A DNA stretch of 64,000 nt from contig CAWFFM010000006.1 of NCBI GenBank assembly GCA_963815125.1, forward strand, positions 105,499 through 169,498. The letters are read 5' to 3'. The position numbers were made by a program, and so were the translations under genes. Positions 1 to 8,170 of the stretch are shown here, piece by piece. Within the stretch, counting starts at the first letter, position 1; each line of letters opens with the position of its first letter. This DNA comes from Actinocatenispora sp963815125 (GTDB lineage Bacteria; Actinomycetota; Actinomycetes; Mycobacteriales; Micromonosporaceae). The notes under the pieces were generated by a model. That model saw nothing but the letters and a program-made list of their open reading frames with translations. It had not been told where the DNA came from and did not search any database.

Positions 1-737
1 ACCAGGCGCAGCCCGGAGTACGCCGCGCGGGTCAGGATGCCCTGCACGAGGGTGCCGATCAGCAGGGTGGTCAGCTGAGCGAGCAGACCGGTCGCGGTGA
101 ACCAGCCGAGCAGGTGCCGGGTGTCGCGCAGCCAGCGCGCCGGCCGCCCGGCGAGCGGGTTGATCCGGGTACGGGCGTAGAAGACCGCGGCGCCGACGGT
201 GGCGCCGACCCCCCAGCAGGCCACGAGTGGACCGCCGGCGGCGTGCCCGGTGCCGAGCACCAGCGCCAGGCTCAGCGCCTGTACCGACACCCAGCAGATG
301 TCGATGACCAGCGCCTGCGGTTGCCGGCCCTGCGTCTGGTAGGTGTAGCGGGCCAGGTCCTGCAGCAGGATCGACGGCAGGAACGGCACACCCCAGATCA
401 GGTCGGCGACGTACGCCCGCGGTCCGACCCACCAGGTCACCCCGAGCACCACGGCGGCCAGCAGGGCCAGTACCAGGGTGGTGGCGTGCGCGTTGCCGAA
501 CTGCCGGCGCCGCTGCGCCGGATCGCTGAACCTCGGTACGTGCGCGAGCATCACGTCGCCGACGAACGCCCGGCCGACGCCCTGGACGAACACCAGGATC
601 TGGATCGTGTAGAGCATCACGCCGGCGTCGACCGGGCGTAGTACCGCGGTGCCGAGCAGGCCGGTACCGGCGGTGGTGACGGCGACCAGGCCCTGGTCAC
701 CGAGCCCGGCGAGGGTCCGCCGGCGCAGGCTGGTCAC
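1..737 (-). CDS. Flippase-like polytopic membrane protein (partial, C-terminus outside window)
   Basis: The reverse strand is open from a GTG at 737 to the window edge, about 245 codons. The translation begins SLRRRTLAGLGDQGLVAV and is a run of hydrophobic helices split by short Arg-rich loops. This is the look of polysaccharide flippase (Wzx/MATE-like) membrane proteins. The GTG overlaps the TGA of the upstream CDP-alcohol phosphotransferase by 4 bp (GTGA), so the two are translationally coupled in one operon with the nucleotidyltransferase. I infer transport of the product made by those two enzymes. The family call rests on hydropathy and context only, since no diagnostic motif is visible, and the 3' end is missing. 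Confidence 0.6.
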   Translation of the reverse strand, partial: MTSLRRRTLAGLGDQGLVAVTTAGTGLLGTAVLRPVDAGVMLYTIQILVFVQGVGRAFVGDVMLAHVPRFSDPAQRRRQFGNAHATTLVLALLAAVVLGVTWWVGPRAYVADLIWGVPFLPSILLQDLARYTYQTQGRQPQALVIDICWVSVQALSLALVLGTGHAAGGPLVACWGVGATVGAAVFYARTRINPLAGRPARWLRDTRHLLGWFTATGLLAQLTTLLIGTLVQGILTRAAYSGLRL

Positions 738-1468
738 CGACCGGTCGGGGGGCGCAGGCTGTCCCGGGCCGCGGTGGCGATGCTGACCAGCAGGAACAGG
801 CAGTTGACCGCGGTGAACAGGACCATCAGCCAGATCGTGCCGGCCGGCCACAACGCCAGTACGAGCCCGATCAGGGTGACCATCGCGCCGTAGTCACGGA
901 TCAGCTTGACCAGCCGTACCGGCAGCGAGGACGAGCTGACCAGGCTGGCGTTGGTGCCCTCCTTGGCCATCACCGAGGTGACCATGTTGACCATCCATGA
1001 CGACGCGAACGCCGCCACCAGCCAGGCCGGGGTGTCCGGCCGCTGCGCGACGGCGACCGCACCGACGGCGGCGACCAGCGAGATCTGCAACGCCACGTCG
1101 GCCAGTACGTCGACCCTCGCGCCGGCCGCGCTGCCGGTGCCGGTGACCCGGGCCAACTGTCCGTCGGCACAGTCCAGGCCGTACGCGAGCTGCCAGGCCA
1201 GGAATGCCAGCACACCGATCAGCCAGGCGGGCATCCGGCCGGCCGCGACCGGTCCGGCGGTGAGGATGACCGCGACCGACGCGGCCAGCCCGAGCACCAG
1301 GTTGGCCGCGGTCAGCGCGGTCGGTGGCAGGCCGGCCCGTTGCGCGGCGAGCGCCAGGTAGGAGCCGACACGCTGGCTGATCAGCGCGGTGAACAGCCCG
1401 GCGGGGCGCTGGGCGGCGTTGAAGTCGGCGGCCGACGGCCGCGCACCGGTCGGCGTGGCCACCGTCAC
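734..1468 (-). CDS. CDP-alcohol phosphatidyltransferase family protein
   Basis: This 244-residue membrane enzyme carries the complete family signature D-x2-DG-x2-AR-x8-G-x3-D-x3-D, seen from DCADGQLAR to DVLAD at about residues 99-124. The family moves a phospho-alcohol headgroup from a CDP-activated donor onto a second alcohol, releasing CMP, with metal ions bound by the signature aspartates. About five or six hydrophobic segments surround the motif. It starts 3 bp after the stop of a sugar/polyol-type nucleotidyltransferase that could supply the CDP-activated substrate, and overlaps the start of a flippase-like gene by 4 bp. The real substrate cannot be read from sequence. Inositol-, glycerol- or choline-type headgroups are all possible. 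Confidence 0.88.
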   Translation of the reverse strand: MTVATPTGARPSAADFNAAQRPAGLFTALISQRVGSYLALAAQRAGLPPTALTAANLVLGLAASVAVILTAGPVAAGRMPAWLIGVLAFLAWQLAYGLDCADGQLARVTGTGSAAGARVDVLADVALQISLVAAVGAVAVAQRPDTPAWLVAAFASSWMVNMVTSVMAKEGTNASLVSSSSLPVRLVKLIRDYGAMVTLIGLVLALWPAGTIWLMVLFTAVNCLFLLVSIATAARDSLRPPTGR

Positions 1469-1471
1469 AAC

Positions 1472-2188
1472 TCAGCCCTTCTGCGGTTGGGCCGAGTCGA
1501 GTTCGTTGGCGCGGCTCAGGTCCGGCTCGAAGTCGACCTCGACGCAGCCGTACGCGGAGATGTCGATGGCCGAGACCTTGAGCCCGGCGCTACGGATCGC
1601 GCCCTCGATGCCGCCCTCGAAGTATTCCTGGTCGTCAACCAGGTCGAGGTGTTCGATCAGCGTCGCCTTGTCGGCGTCGGAGATGTAGTTGATGCCGACC
1701 GCCTCGCCGAGGCCGCCGACGACCTTCTTGGACAGTTCGGCGATGTAGCCCTCGTCATCGACGGTGTACTTGACCTCTTCGTCGGCCACACTCTCGGTGT
1801 TCACGGCGACGAAGTTGCGGTCCTGCTCGATGGCCGGCCGCAACGAGTCCAGCAGCCCCGGCACGAAGACCACATCCCCGTTGAGCCACAGCACGCCGCC
1901 GGGCGGGGAGAGCCGGAGCGCCTTCAGCAGGCTCTTCGACGTGTTGGTCTGGTCGTACTCGTCGTTGTAGACGAAGCTGGCGCGGCCGCCGGACTCCTCC
2001 ATGATCAGGTCCTTCTTGAACCCGACCACCACCGAGATGTGGGCCGTGCCGCCGAACGCGGCCTCGATGTGGTCCAGCTGCTGCCGCTGGATGCTGCGGC
2101 CGTCGGCCAACGGTGTCAGCGGTTTGGGATGCGGTCGACCCAGCCGGGTTCCCATTCCCGCAGCCAGGATCACGACGTTCACGGACAC
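1472..2188 (-). CDS. Nucleotidyltransferase (NTP_transferase, phosphocholine/polyol-phosphate cytidylyltransferase-like)
   Basis: The GTG at 2188 is chosen because AGGAG lies 8 nt upstream and the protein then opens directly with VSVNVVILAAGMGTRLG. That is the nucleotide-binding loop GxGTR, followed by the PKPL substrate-binding motif. LWLNGDVVF supplies the metal-binding acidic residue, and the C-terminus (GCVEVDFEPDLSRANEL) matches the W/xEIDxxxD end of LicC-like enzymes. The expected reaction joins NTP and a phosphorylated alcohol or sugar to give an NDP-activated donor. It lies 3 bp upstream of a CDP-alcohol phosphotransferase, so CTP and an alcohol phosphate are the likeliest substrates. 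Family is clear, substrate is inferred. About 238 aa. Confidence 0.82.
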   Translation of the reverse strand: MSVNVVILAAGMGTRLGRPHPKPLTPLADGRSIQRQQLDHIEAAFGGTAHISVVVGFKKDLIMEESGGRASFVYNDEYDQTNTSKSLLKALRLSPPGGVLWLNGDVVFVPGLLDSLRPAIEQDRNFVAVNTESVADEEVKYTVDDEGYIAELSKKVVGGLGEAVGINYISDADKATLIEHLDLVDDQEYFEGGIEGAIRSAGLKVSAIDISAYGCVEVDFEPDLSRANELDSAQPQKG

Positions 2189-2462
2189 GTCCCGCACTCC
2201 TCTCAACGCTCTGTCATCGCTCGCTCGGAGGCCAACTCTATATCCAGCCGTGTCACGCGCATCGTCGCCTCGTAACCAGCCGGCCGCCGCGCAAGCGGCT
2301 GAGCGTGCCGTAACACTCCGGACCGGTGGTGACGGTACGGAACGGGAGCTAACCGGCCGATACCAGTCGTCATCGTCAGCCATCGGCGATCGGCAAATCT
2401 TTGTGATTCCAGCCACTTAGCGGGAGGATGTGCGTACCGTGGGAGCCTGGGGGTGAGGTGCC

Positions 2463-2891
2463 ATGCAGGTACGCGAAGCCATGAGTACGTCGATCGTCTC
2501 CATCGGCCCTGGTCATACCCTTCGGCAGGCCGCCGCACTGATGTCCCAGCGCGGTGTGGGCGCTGCGGTGGTGATCGATCCCGAGTCGTACGGTCTGGGC
2601 ATCCTGACCGAGCGGGACGTCCTGCGCGCGATCGGCGCGGGGCTCGACCCGGACGTCGCCCGGGCCGGGTCCCATCACACCAGCGACCTGGTCTTCGCCG
2701 GCCCGGATTGGACCCTGACCAGCGCCGCCGAGGCCATGATCCGTGGCGGCTTCCGCCATCTCGTCGTGATCGAGGACGACGACGTCATCGGGGTCCTGTC
2801 GGTACGCGACGTGGTCCGGGTCTGGTCCCGGGACGCCGCCGCGGCGCGCGCCGACACCGGTGCCGGCGCGAGAGCCGACAGTTCCGCCTGA
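2463..2891 (+). CDS. CBS-domain pair protein
   Basis: 142 aa made of two consecutive CBS motifs, roughly residues 7-65 and 75-132, ending in a short Ala-rich tail. The motifs show the usual pattern: MSTSIVSIGPGHTLRQAAALM then GLGILTERDVLRA, and VIGVLSVRDVVR in the second copy. CBS pairs bind adenine nucleotides and act as stand-alone energy sensors. Partner proteins are unknown. The ATG has a GGTGAGGTG purine run just upstream. It is divergent from the nucleotidyltransferase operon, and the 274 bp between them must hold both promoters. No catalytic domain is fused to it. Confidence 0.88.
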   Translation: MQVREAMSTSIVSIGPGHTLRQAAALMSQRGVGAAVVIDPESYGLGILTERDVLRAIGAGLDPDVARAGSHHTSDLVFAGPDWTLTSAAEAMIRGGFRHLVVIEDDDVIGVLSVRDVVRVWSRDAAAARADTGAGARADSSA

Positions 2892-2909
2892 CCGTCTGCG
2901 GTCGGCCGG

Positions 2910-3416
2910 TCAGCCCGGGCGGTTGAGGCAGGTCTCTTCCAGCGCGGTTTCCGCACCGGCGGTGGAACCTGGCCGGACCGCGTCGCGGATGATGCGCAAC
3001 GCACCGAGGAACTGGTCGAGCTGTTCGGGGCTGAGCAGTCCGGTGAACCAGCGTTCCACGATCGCGTGGTGCTCCGGCAGCATCCCGGCGAGCCTGGCCG
3101 CACCGTCTTCGGTGAGTGCTGCGTACGATCCGCGGCGGTCGCTGGGGCAGGCCTGCCTGGTCACCAGTCCGTCGCGTTCCAGCCGGTCCACCACGCGGGT
3201 CACACCGCTGGTGGACAGGATGGTCTGGGCCGCAAGGTCACTCATCCGCAGGCGACTGTCCGGGGAGCGACCAAGTCGGATCAGCACGTCGAACTCCGCG
3301 AGGGACACCTTGTGCTCGGTGAGCAGCGGGGTGAGGCGATCGAGGATGCCTGTGTGCGCCTCGCTGAGCAGGCCCATCGCGGTGATGCGAGGGTCTGCGA
3401 ACACATCACTCGTCAT
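2910..3416 (-). CDS. MarR family transcriptional regulator
   Basis: About 168 aa from the ATG at 3416, which has AGGA 8 nt upstream; the longer frame to 3476 would run across the promoter of the next gene. The winged helix runs from SLAEFDVLIRLG through MSDLAAQTILSTSGVTRVVDRLERDGLV to the wing RRGSYAALTEDG, as in MarR/SlyA proteins. It diverges from a YceI-family gene with a shared 95-bp region. MarR proteins often repress such a neighbour and respond to a small ligand or oxidant. No Cys typical of OhrR is present near the N-terminus, so a peroxide sensor is not supported. Confidence 0.9.
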   Translation of the reverse strand: MTSDVFADPRITAMGLLSEAHTGILDRLTPLLTEHKVSLAEFDVLIRLGRSPDSRLRMSDLAAQTILSTSGVTRVVDRLERDGLVTRQACPSDRRGSYAALTEDGAARLAGMLPEHHAIVERWFTGLLSPEQLDQFLGALRIIRDAVRPGSTAGAETALEETCLNRPG

Positions 3417-3437
3417 GCCGTCCATCCTAGCAGGTAG

Positions 3438-3481
3438 TTGACGCGCGAAATATTTGCGGAGTAGATTGTTGTTCACGCAAA
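3438..3481 (+). promoter_or_regulatory. Promoter with overlapping inverted repeat between MarR and YceI genes
   Basis: TTGACG (3438-3443) and TAGATT (3462-3467) are 18 bp apart and make a good sigma-70-like promoter for the YceI gene. A TTTGCG/CGCAAA inverted repeat (3453-3458 and 3476-3481) overlaps the spacer and the presumed start site. This is where a MarR dimer would block transcription. The promoter elements and the repeat are seen; the binding is inferred. Confidence 0.5.
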
Positions 3482-3511
3482 CAAGAGCTCGACCCCGATA
3501 GAGGAGACCCC

Positions 3512-4087
3512 ATGAGCGAGACCACGATCGCCGTACGCGACTGGAACGGGATCCAGATCCCCGAAGCGGGCACCTACCACCTGGACATCGCGCACACCAG
3601 GGTCGGATTCATCGTCAAGCACATGATGGTGAGCAAGGTCCGGGGCAATTTTGGCGAGTTCACCGGCGAGATCACAATCGGCGAACAGCCCCTGGAATCA
3701 TCAGTGAACGCAACGATCCAGACCGGAAGTGTGCAGACCGGGCAGGAAGCCCGGGACAACCACCTCCGCACCGGCGACTTCTTCAGCGTCGAGCAGTTCC
3801 CCACCATGACATACCGCAGCACCGGGGTGACCCAGCAGCATGGCGACACCTTCACCGTCTCCGGCGAACTGACCCTCAAGGGCGTCACCCGCCCCGTCGA
3901 TCTCCGGGTCGAGATCGAGGGCGTCGCGGTCAGCCCGTACGGCCAGCAGGTTTTCGGCTTCACCGCGCACGCCGAGATCAACCGCGACGACTTCGGCCTC
4001 ACCTACAACCAGGCCATGGAGACCGGCGGGGTGATGATCGGCCGCCAGGTCAAGATCGAGATCGAGGGCGAGGCGGTCCGCGCATAG
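3512..4087 (+). CDS. YceI family lipid/isoprenoid-binding protein
   Basis: 191 aa with the YceI fold signature: GTYHLDIAHTRVGFIVKHMM near residue 20, then TGEITI, RDNHLRTGDFFSVEQFP, GELTLKGVTRPVDL and a final DDFGLTYN. YceI proteins form a lipocalin-like beta barrel that binds polyisoprenoid or amide lipids. This copy has no signal peptide, so it is probably cytoplasmic. AGGAG sits 6 nt before the ATG. It is divergent from, and probably controlled by, the MarR gene next door. Close Streptomyces homologues are commonly labelled polyisoprenoid-binding protein, but the natural ligand is unknown. Confidence 0.92.
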   Translation: MSETTIAVRDWNGIQIPEAGTYHLDIAHTRVGFIVKHMMVSKVRGNFGEFTGEITIGEQPLESSVNATIQTGSVQTGQEARDNHLRTGDFFSVEQFPTMTYRSTGVTQQHGDTFTVSGELTLKGVTRPVDLRVEIEGVAVSPYGQQVFGFTAHAEINRDDFGLTYNQAMETGGVMIGRQVKIEIEGEAVRA

Positions 4088-4386
4088 ATCTTCCGCCGGT
4101 GCTCCCGCGAGATCCCGACGGGCACCCCACCACGGCGGCGTCCACGACGGTGGGCGCCGCCGGCGTGTGCGAGGGCCGTGGTCGGCCGGTCAAGTGGCGC
4201 GACGGGGCACCGCCCTGCATCATCGACAACGTCGGCACGGTGCCGGGTCGACGCACTTCCGTGCGGTACGCGGACGGCGGGAACCGGCATCCCGACGGTT
4301 CTGCCCGTCCGGCGCCGGACCGGGCAGCGACCACGGGGCGAGGTGGAACCGTCGGTTACTGCGCAGTAGATCACTGACAGAAGCCC

Positions 4387-4435
4387 GACGAACACTAGCC
4401 CTCCGTCTCCGTCGCATATACGTTTAGTGTTCGTC
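4387..4435 (+). promoter_or_regulatory. 11-bp inverted repeat around an AT-rich core upstream of GCS2 gene
   Basis: GACGAACACTA (4387-4397) and its exact reverse complement TAGTGTTCGTC (4425-4435) flank a 27-bp stretch holding GCATATACG, the only AT-rich core in this 370-bp gap and a plausible -10. The repeat ends 25 bp before the start codon at 4460. It could be a paired operator or a 5'-leader hairpin. The rest of the 4088-4459 interval holds only GC-rich sequence with overlapping spurious ORFs. Confidence 0.45.
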
Positions 4436-4459
4436 ACATCGGGCGACGCGGGAGGACCG

Positions 4460-5938
4460 ATGGGTAAGCAGGTCAACGCGCGCAGGTTCACCCCGGAGGA
4501 CCGGCAACGGTACCGGGAGAAGGTGCGGAGCTGCCTCGATGTCTTCGCACTGATGCTCAACGACTTCAGCTTCGACGCCGACCGGCCGCTCACCGGGCTG
4601 GAGGTGGAACTCAGCCTCATCGACGAGAAGGCCGCCCCGTCGATGCGCAACGCCGAAGTGCTGGAACGGGTCGCCGATCCGCTCCTCCAACCCGAGCTCG
4701 GGCAGTTCAACATGGAACTGAACATCGAGCCCCGGCTCATCGCCGGCGACGGGTTCGGCAGCTACGAGCGCGACCTGCGCGGTCGGCTGGCCCGCGCCGA
4801 GGACGCCGCGAACGAGGTCGAGTCCCACCTGTGCCTCATCGGCACCCTGCCGACCCTGCGGCAGGAACAGACCGGGCCGGAGGCACTCTCCGGAAACGCG
4901 CGCTACCGGGAACTCAACCAGCAGATCATCGCCGCCCGCGGTGAAGACCTGGCCATCAACATCCGGGGGATGGAACGGCTCGCCACCTACACCGAGTCGA
5001 TCGTGCCCGAGGCCGCGTGCACCAGCCTCCAGTTCCACCTGCAGGTGTCGCCTGACACGTTCCCCAACTACTGGAACGCCGCCCAGGCCATCGCCGGGGT
5101 CCAGTGCGCGCTCGGCGCCAACTCCCCCTACCTGTTCGGCAAGGAGCTGTGGGCGGAGACCCGGATCGCGCTGTTCGAACAGGCCACCGACACCCGGCCG
5201 GAGGAACTGAAGGCGCAGGGCGTACGGCCCCGGGTCTGGTTCGGGGAACGCTGGATCACCTCGATCTTCGACCTGTTCGAGGAGAACGTCCGCTACTTCC
5301 CGCCGCTGCTGCCGATCCTCGACGAGGAGGACCCCAAGGAGGTACTGCGCTCCGGCGGCGTGCCGCAACTCGGCGAGCTGCGGCTGCACAACGGCACCGT
5401 CTACCGCTGGAACCGACCGGTGTACGACATCATGAACGGCCGCCCGCACCTGCGGGTGGAGAACCGGGTACTCCCCTCCGGCCCGACCGTGGTCGACATG
5501 ATCGCCAACGCCGCTCTCTTCTACGGCCTGGTACGGGCACTGGGCGAGCAGGACCGTCCGATCTGGACACAGATGACCTTCAGCGCGGCCGAGGAGAACT
5601 TCCACACCGCCGCGCGGGACGGCATCGAGGCCAGGCTCTACTGGCCCGGGATCGGGGAACTGTCCGCGCCCGACCTGGTGCTACGGCACCTGCTACCCGC
5701 GGCGTACGACGGGCTCGACCGGTTCGGCGTCGATCCGGCGGTACGCGACCGGCTGCTCGGCATCATCGAAGGTCGCTGCACCACCGGCCTCAACGGCGCG
5801 CAGTGGCAGGCCGAGACGGTCAGCAAGCTGCAGGACGACCAGCAGCTCGACCGGGGCCCGGCGCTGCACGCGATGCTCAACCGGTACTGCGAACACATGC
5901 GGGAAGGCACCCCGGTGCACACCTGGCCGATCGGGTGA
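4460..5938 (+). CDS. Glutamate-cysteine ligase family (GCS2) protein
   Basis: 492 aa. The ATG at 4460 is preferred over upstream frames because GGAGGA lies 4-9 nt before it. The N-terminal third has GLEVELSLID, the first ATP/metal-binding acidic motif of GCS2 ligases. It is followed by QFNMELNIEP, TSLQFHLQVSP and HLRVENRVLPSGPT, which are shared with actinobacterial glutamate-cysteine ligase-like enzymes. The reaction class is ATP-dependent amide bond formation from a gamma- or alpha-carboxylate. Actinobacteria mostly use mycothiol, so the real substrate may not be cysteine. It appears monocistronic, with a repeat-flanked promoter. Confidence 0.82.
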   Translation: MGKQVNARRFTPEDRQRYREKVRSCLDVFALMLNDFSFDADRPLTGLEVELSLIDEKAAPSMRNAEVLERVADPLLQPELGQFNMELNIEPRLIAGDGFGSYERDLRGRLARAEDAANEVESHLCLIGTLPTLRQEQTGPEALSGNARYRELNQQIIAARGEDLAINIRGMERLATYTESIVPEAACTSLQFHLQVSPDTFPNYWNAAQAIAGVQCALGANSPYLFGKELWAETRIALFEQATDTRPEELKAQGVRPRVWFGERWITSIFDLFEENVRYFPPLLPILDEEDPKEVLRSGGVPQLGELRLHNGTVYRWNRPVYDIMNGRPHLRVENRVLPSGPTVVDMIANAALFYGLVRALGEQDRPIWTQMTFSAAEENFHTAARDGIEARLYWPGIGELSAPDLVLRHLLPAAYDGLDRFGVDPAVRDRLLGIIEGRCTTGLNGAQWQAETVSKLQDDQQLDRGPALHAMLNRYCEHMREGTPVHTWPIG

Positions 5939-5951
5939 CGGCGCGGCGCGC

Positions 5952-6419
5952 TCAGGTGTCGTACCGCTCCCGTGGCGGATGCCCGTCCGCCGGCCGGTCG
6001 GTGTACAGGTCCAGCCCGTAGTCGACCAGCGCCACCCGCTCCAGGTCGGCGACCGCGTCGAGTGCGAACCACTCGGCGCGGTCGGTGGTGCCGCCCACCT
6101 CGTCGCGCAGGTCACCGCCGACGATGTCCACCAGATAGATGATCCGCAGACCGTGGTAGTCGCGACCACCGCGCTGCGGGTCGTGCCAGGAGTGCACGCC
6201 CAGCAGTCGGTCGACCCGGCCGGTGTAGCCGGTCTCCTCGGTCAGCTCCCGCAGCACCGCGTCGTACGGGTCCTCACCGTGGTCTATCCCACCGCCGGGC
6301 AACGTCCAGCGTGGACGGTCACCTCCGATGTAGCGGGCCAGCAGTACCGACGAGTCGCGCACACAGATCCCGTACGCCGCGACGCGCTGGTGCGTGGAGC
6401 CTCTGGTCAGCTTGATCAT
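5952..6419 (-). CDS. Nudix hydrolase
   Basis: 155 aa containing a complete Nudix box, GX5EX7REUXEEXGU, read as GGIDHGEDPYDAVLRELTEE followed by TGY (residues about 42-64). The RELTEE glutamates bind the Mg ions that cleave a nucleoside-diphosphate-linked substrate. The region before it (VRDSSVLLARYIGGDRPRW) and after it (HSWHDPQRGGRDYHGL) resembles generic actinobacterial Nudix proteins with no substrate marker. It converges on the GCS2 gene with 13 bp between the stops. No clear Shine-Dalgarno is seen at the ATG. Confidence 0.9.
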   Translation of the reverse strand: MIKLTRGSTHQRVAAYGICVRDSSVLLARYIGGDRPRWTLPGGGIDHGEDPYDAVLRELTEETGYTGRVDRLLGVHSWHDPQRGGRDYHGLRIIYLVDIVGGDLRDEVGGTTDRAEWFALDAVADLERVALVDYGLDLYTDRPADGHPPRERYDT

Positions 6420-6595
6420 CCCGGCATTCTGTCAGGGCGGCCGGACAGGTCCCCGGTACCGCCGGCCGACGACAGCGGTTCGCCGGGGGCCGGACGGGTG
6501 CCAGCTACCGCAACTGGGACATCTGAGCGTTTCACCTCCATCACGCATGGTCGACGGCGATGCTGGGTACATACCGCCCGAAGACAGGAGGATCC

Positions 6596-6862
6596 ATGAT
6601 CGGAACAATCGTGTGGGCGGTCATCGCCGGGCTCGTCCTAGGGGTGATCGCCAGGCTGATTCTGCCGGGACGGCAGAACATCCCCTGGTGGGCGATGATC
6701 GGTGTCGGTATCGTCGCCGCGTTCGTCGGTGGGCTGATCGCCCAGGCCCTGGGCGTCGGCGCAACCCATGGCATCGACTGGATCAAGCACGCGATCCAGG
6801 TGGTGCTGGCCGTCATCGGTATCGCGGCGGTCGCCGCGATCACCGGTCGTCGGCACGCCTGA
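6596..6862 (+). CDS. GlsB/YeaQ/YmgE family stress-response membrane protein
   Basis: 88 aa starting MIGTIVWAVIAGLVLGVIAR, with AGGAGG 4 nt upstream of the ATG at 6596. Three hydrophobic segments separated by GRQNIPWWAMIGVG and a short linker match the transglycosylase-associated/GlsB family, small inner-membrane proteins induced by envelope or acid stress. No catalytic function is established for the family. It stands alone between the Nudix gene and the convergent Rrf2 gene. Confidence 0.87.
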   Translation: MIGTIVWAVIAGLVLGVIARLILPGRQNIPWWAMIGVGIVAAFVGGLIAQALGVGATHGIDWIKHAIQVVLAVIGIAAVAAITGRRHA

Positions 6863-6940
6863 TCGGCTACCCGGTCGGTGGTCCGGACCGGTGTCCCCGG
6901 CCCGGACCGCCGACCGGCGGCCCGGACCGGCATGTCGGGT

Positions 6941-7408
6941 TCAGGGCTGCTGCCCGATGGTGGTCCACGCACGTTCGTCCTCGGTCAGCGCCCGTACCAC
7001 CGGCGGTAGCGTGCCGGACGCCACATCGGCCAGGCTGACCGATTCCAGGATGGAACGCTCACTTGCCCGTAGTGCGATCCACACCTCCTGGAGCGGTCGG
7101 GCCGCGCCGGTGTAGCCGATCCGCTCCGGGCGTTCACCGCGTACGCCCAGCAACGGCCCGTCGACGGCACGGATGATGTCGGCGAGGGAGATCTCCTCGG
7201 CAGCCCGGCCGAGCCAGTAGCCGCCGATCGGGCCGCGTTGGCTGCGCACCAGGCCGGACCGGCGCAGCTGGTTGAGAATGTGCTCCAGGAACTTGGGTGG
7301 AATGTCCTGCGCGCGTGCCAGCTGCTCCGACGTGACCGGGCCTTCGGCGGCGACGGCAAGCTCGGCAGCGGCACGTAGCGCGTAATCGACCCGGGCGGAC
7401 AACCGCAT
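6941..7408 (-). CDS. Rrf2 family transcriptional regulator lacking the cluster-binding cysteines
   Basis: 155 aa from the ATG at 7408 (MRLSARVDYALRAAAELAVA). The Rrf2 winged helix is clear: TSEQLARAQDIPPKFLEHIL for the recognition region, then RGPIGGYWLGRAAEEISLADII. IscR and NsrR bind Fe-S clusters through three Cys in the middle of the protein, but here the whole sequence has no Cys. It is therefore more like the CymR/RsrR-type or an orphan Rrf2 that senses something else. Its target is not evident. The neighbour upstream is the ClpP-like gene. Confidence 0.86.
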   Translation of the reverse strand: MRLSARVDYALRAAAELAVAAEGPVTSEQLARAQDIPPKFLEHILNQLRRSGLVRSQRGPIGGYWLGRAAEEISLADIIRAVDGPLLGVRGERPERIGYTGAARPLQEVWIALRASERSILESVSLADVASGTLPPVVRALTEDERAWTTIGQQP

Positions 7409-7477
7409 GGGTCGATTATTGCCCTGCATCGATGGCGCAGGTCACGGCGGCCCTCACGATCGGGTTCCCGCCGCTTC

Positions 7478-8170
7478 TCACCTGCCGACCGTACGATGCA
7501 CCAGGCCGTACTCGACAGCCTCGGGGGCGGACAGCTCGCGACGGCTGGACAGGTCCCGTTCGATCTCCGCGCGGGTGTGTCCGGAGACCGTGGCGAGGCG
7601 GACGATGAGATCGTCGAGCAGCCGGAGGTGCGCACCGGCGGCGTGGGCCACCTCGTCGGCGGTGCCGGCCATCTCGTCGACCCTCGGCTCGGTCAGCCGG
7701 AACCTGGCATGCGGGTACGCGAGGCGCTCAGACGCGGCCGCGTAGATGCCCAGTGCGGCGCCCCCCACCGTACCGATCGCGGTGGCCTGCACCGGAGTGC
7801 GCATCAGGTCGAGTACGTCGATCAGCGCGAAGGCGGCGCTCAGGTCACCGTCGGCGCTGGAGACCTGCAGCCGGATCGATCCGGTCCGCGGCGTGCTGAG
7901 TGCATCGAGGGTCATCAGCTGGGCACCGATCCGACTGGACAGCGCGGCGGTGACCGGGCCGGACACCGCCACCACCTGCTGCTCGAACATGCGCTGTTCC
8001 AGCCAGGGCGCGACGCCCTGATCGGGGGTACCGGTCGGCGCTTCGGGTCGACGCGGCCGGTCGGGCATGCCGGGCCGGGATCCGGGCGCGCCGTGCGGGC
8101 GACCCGGCGGCAGCCATTCAGGGGTGGAGCCCGGCCAGCTGAGTCCGTACCGCTGAACTCCTGCCGTCAT
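7478..8170 (-). CDS. ClpP-like protein with all three catalytic residues replaced
   Basis: 230 aa: a Pro/Arg-rich, probably disordered N-terminal 60 residues, then a ClpP fold. The family frame is clear (RIGAQLMTLDAL, LQVSSADGDLSAAFALIDVL, ELSAPEAVEYGLVHR). Aligned to E. coli ClpP, the nucleophile Ser falls on Gly (GTVGGAALG), the His on Thr (RFRLTEPR) and the Asp on Arg (SSRRELSA). So it keeps the ring-forming shell but should have no peptidase activity. The ATG overlaps the stop of an XRE regulator gene by 4 bp (ATGA), which argues for a two-gene functional unit. It may be an adaptor or a subunit that poisons or reshapes active ClpP rings. The fold is seen; the role is inference. Confidence 0.8.
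   Translation of the reverse strand: MTAGVQRYGLSWPGSTPEWLPPGRPHGAPGSRPGMPDRPRRPEAPTGTPDQGVAPWLEQRMFEQQVVAVSGPVTAALSSRIGAQLMTLDALSTPRTGSIRLQVSSADGDLSAAFALIDVLDLMRTPVQATAIGTVGGAALGIYAAASERLAYPHARFRLTEPRVDEMAGTADEVAHAAGAHLRLLDDLIVRLATVSGHTRAEIERDLSSRRELSAPEAVEYGLVHRTVGR

Noticed and set aside
4424..5605. Reverse ORF of about 390 codons opposite the GCS2 gene
   Set aside because: It is antisense to a gene with clear ATP-ligase motifs and has no domain of its own.
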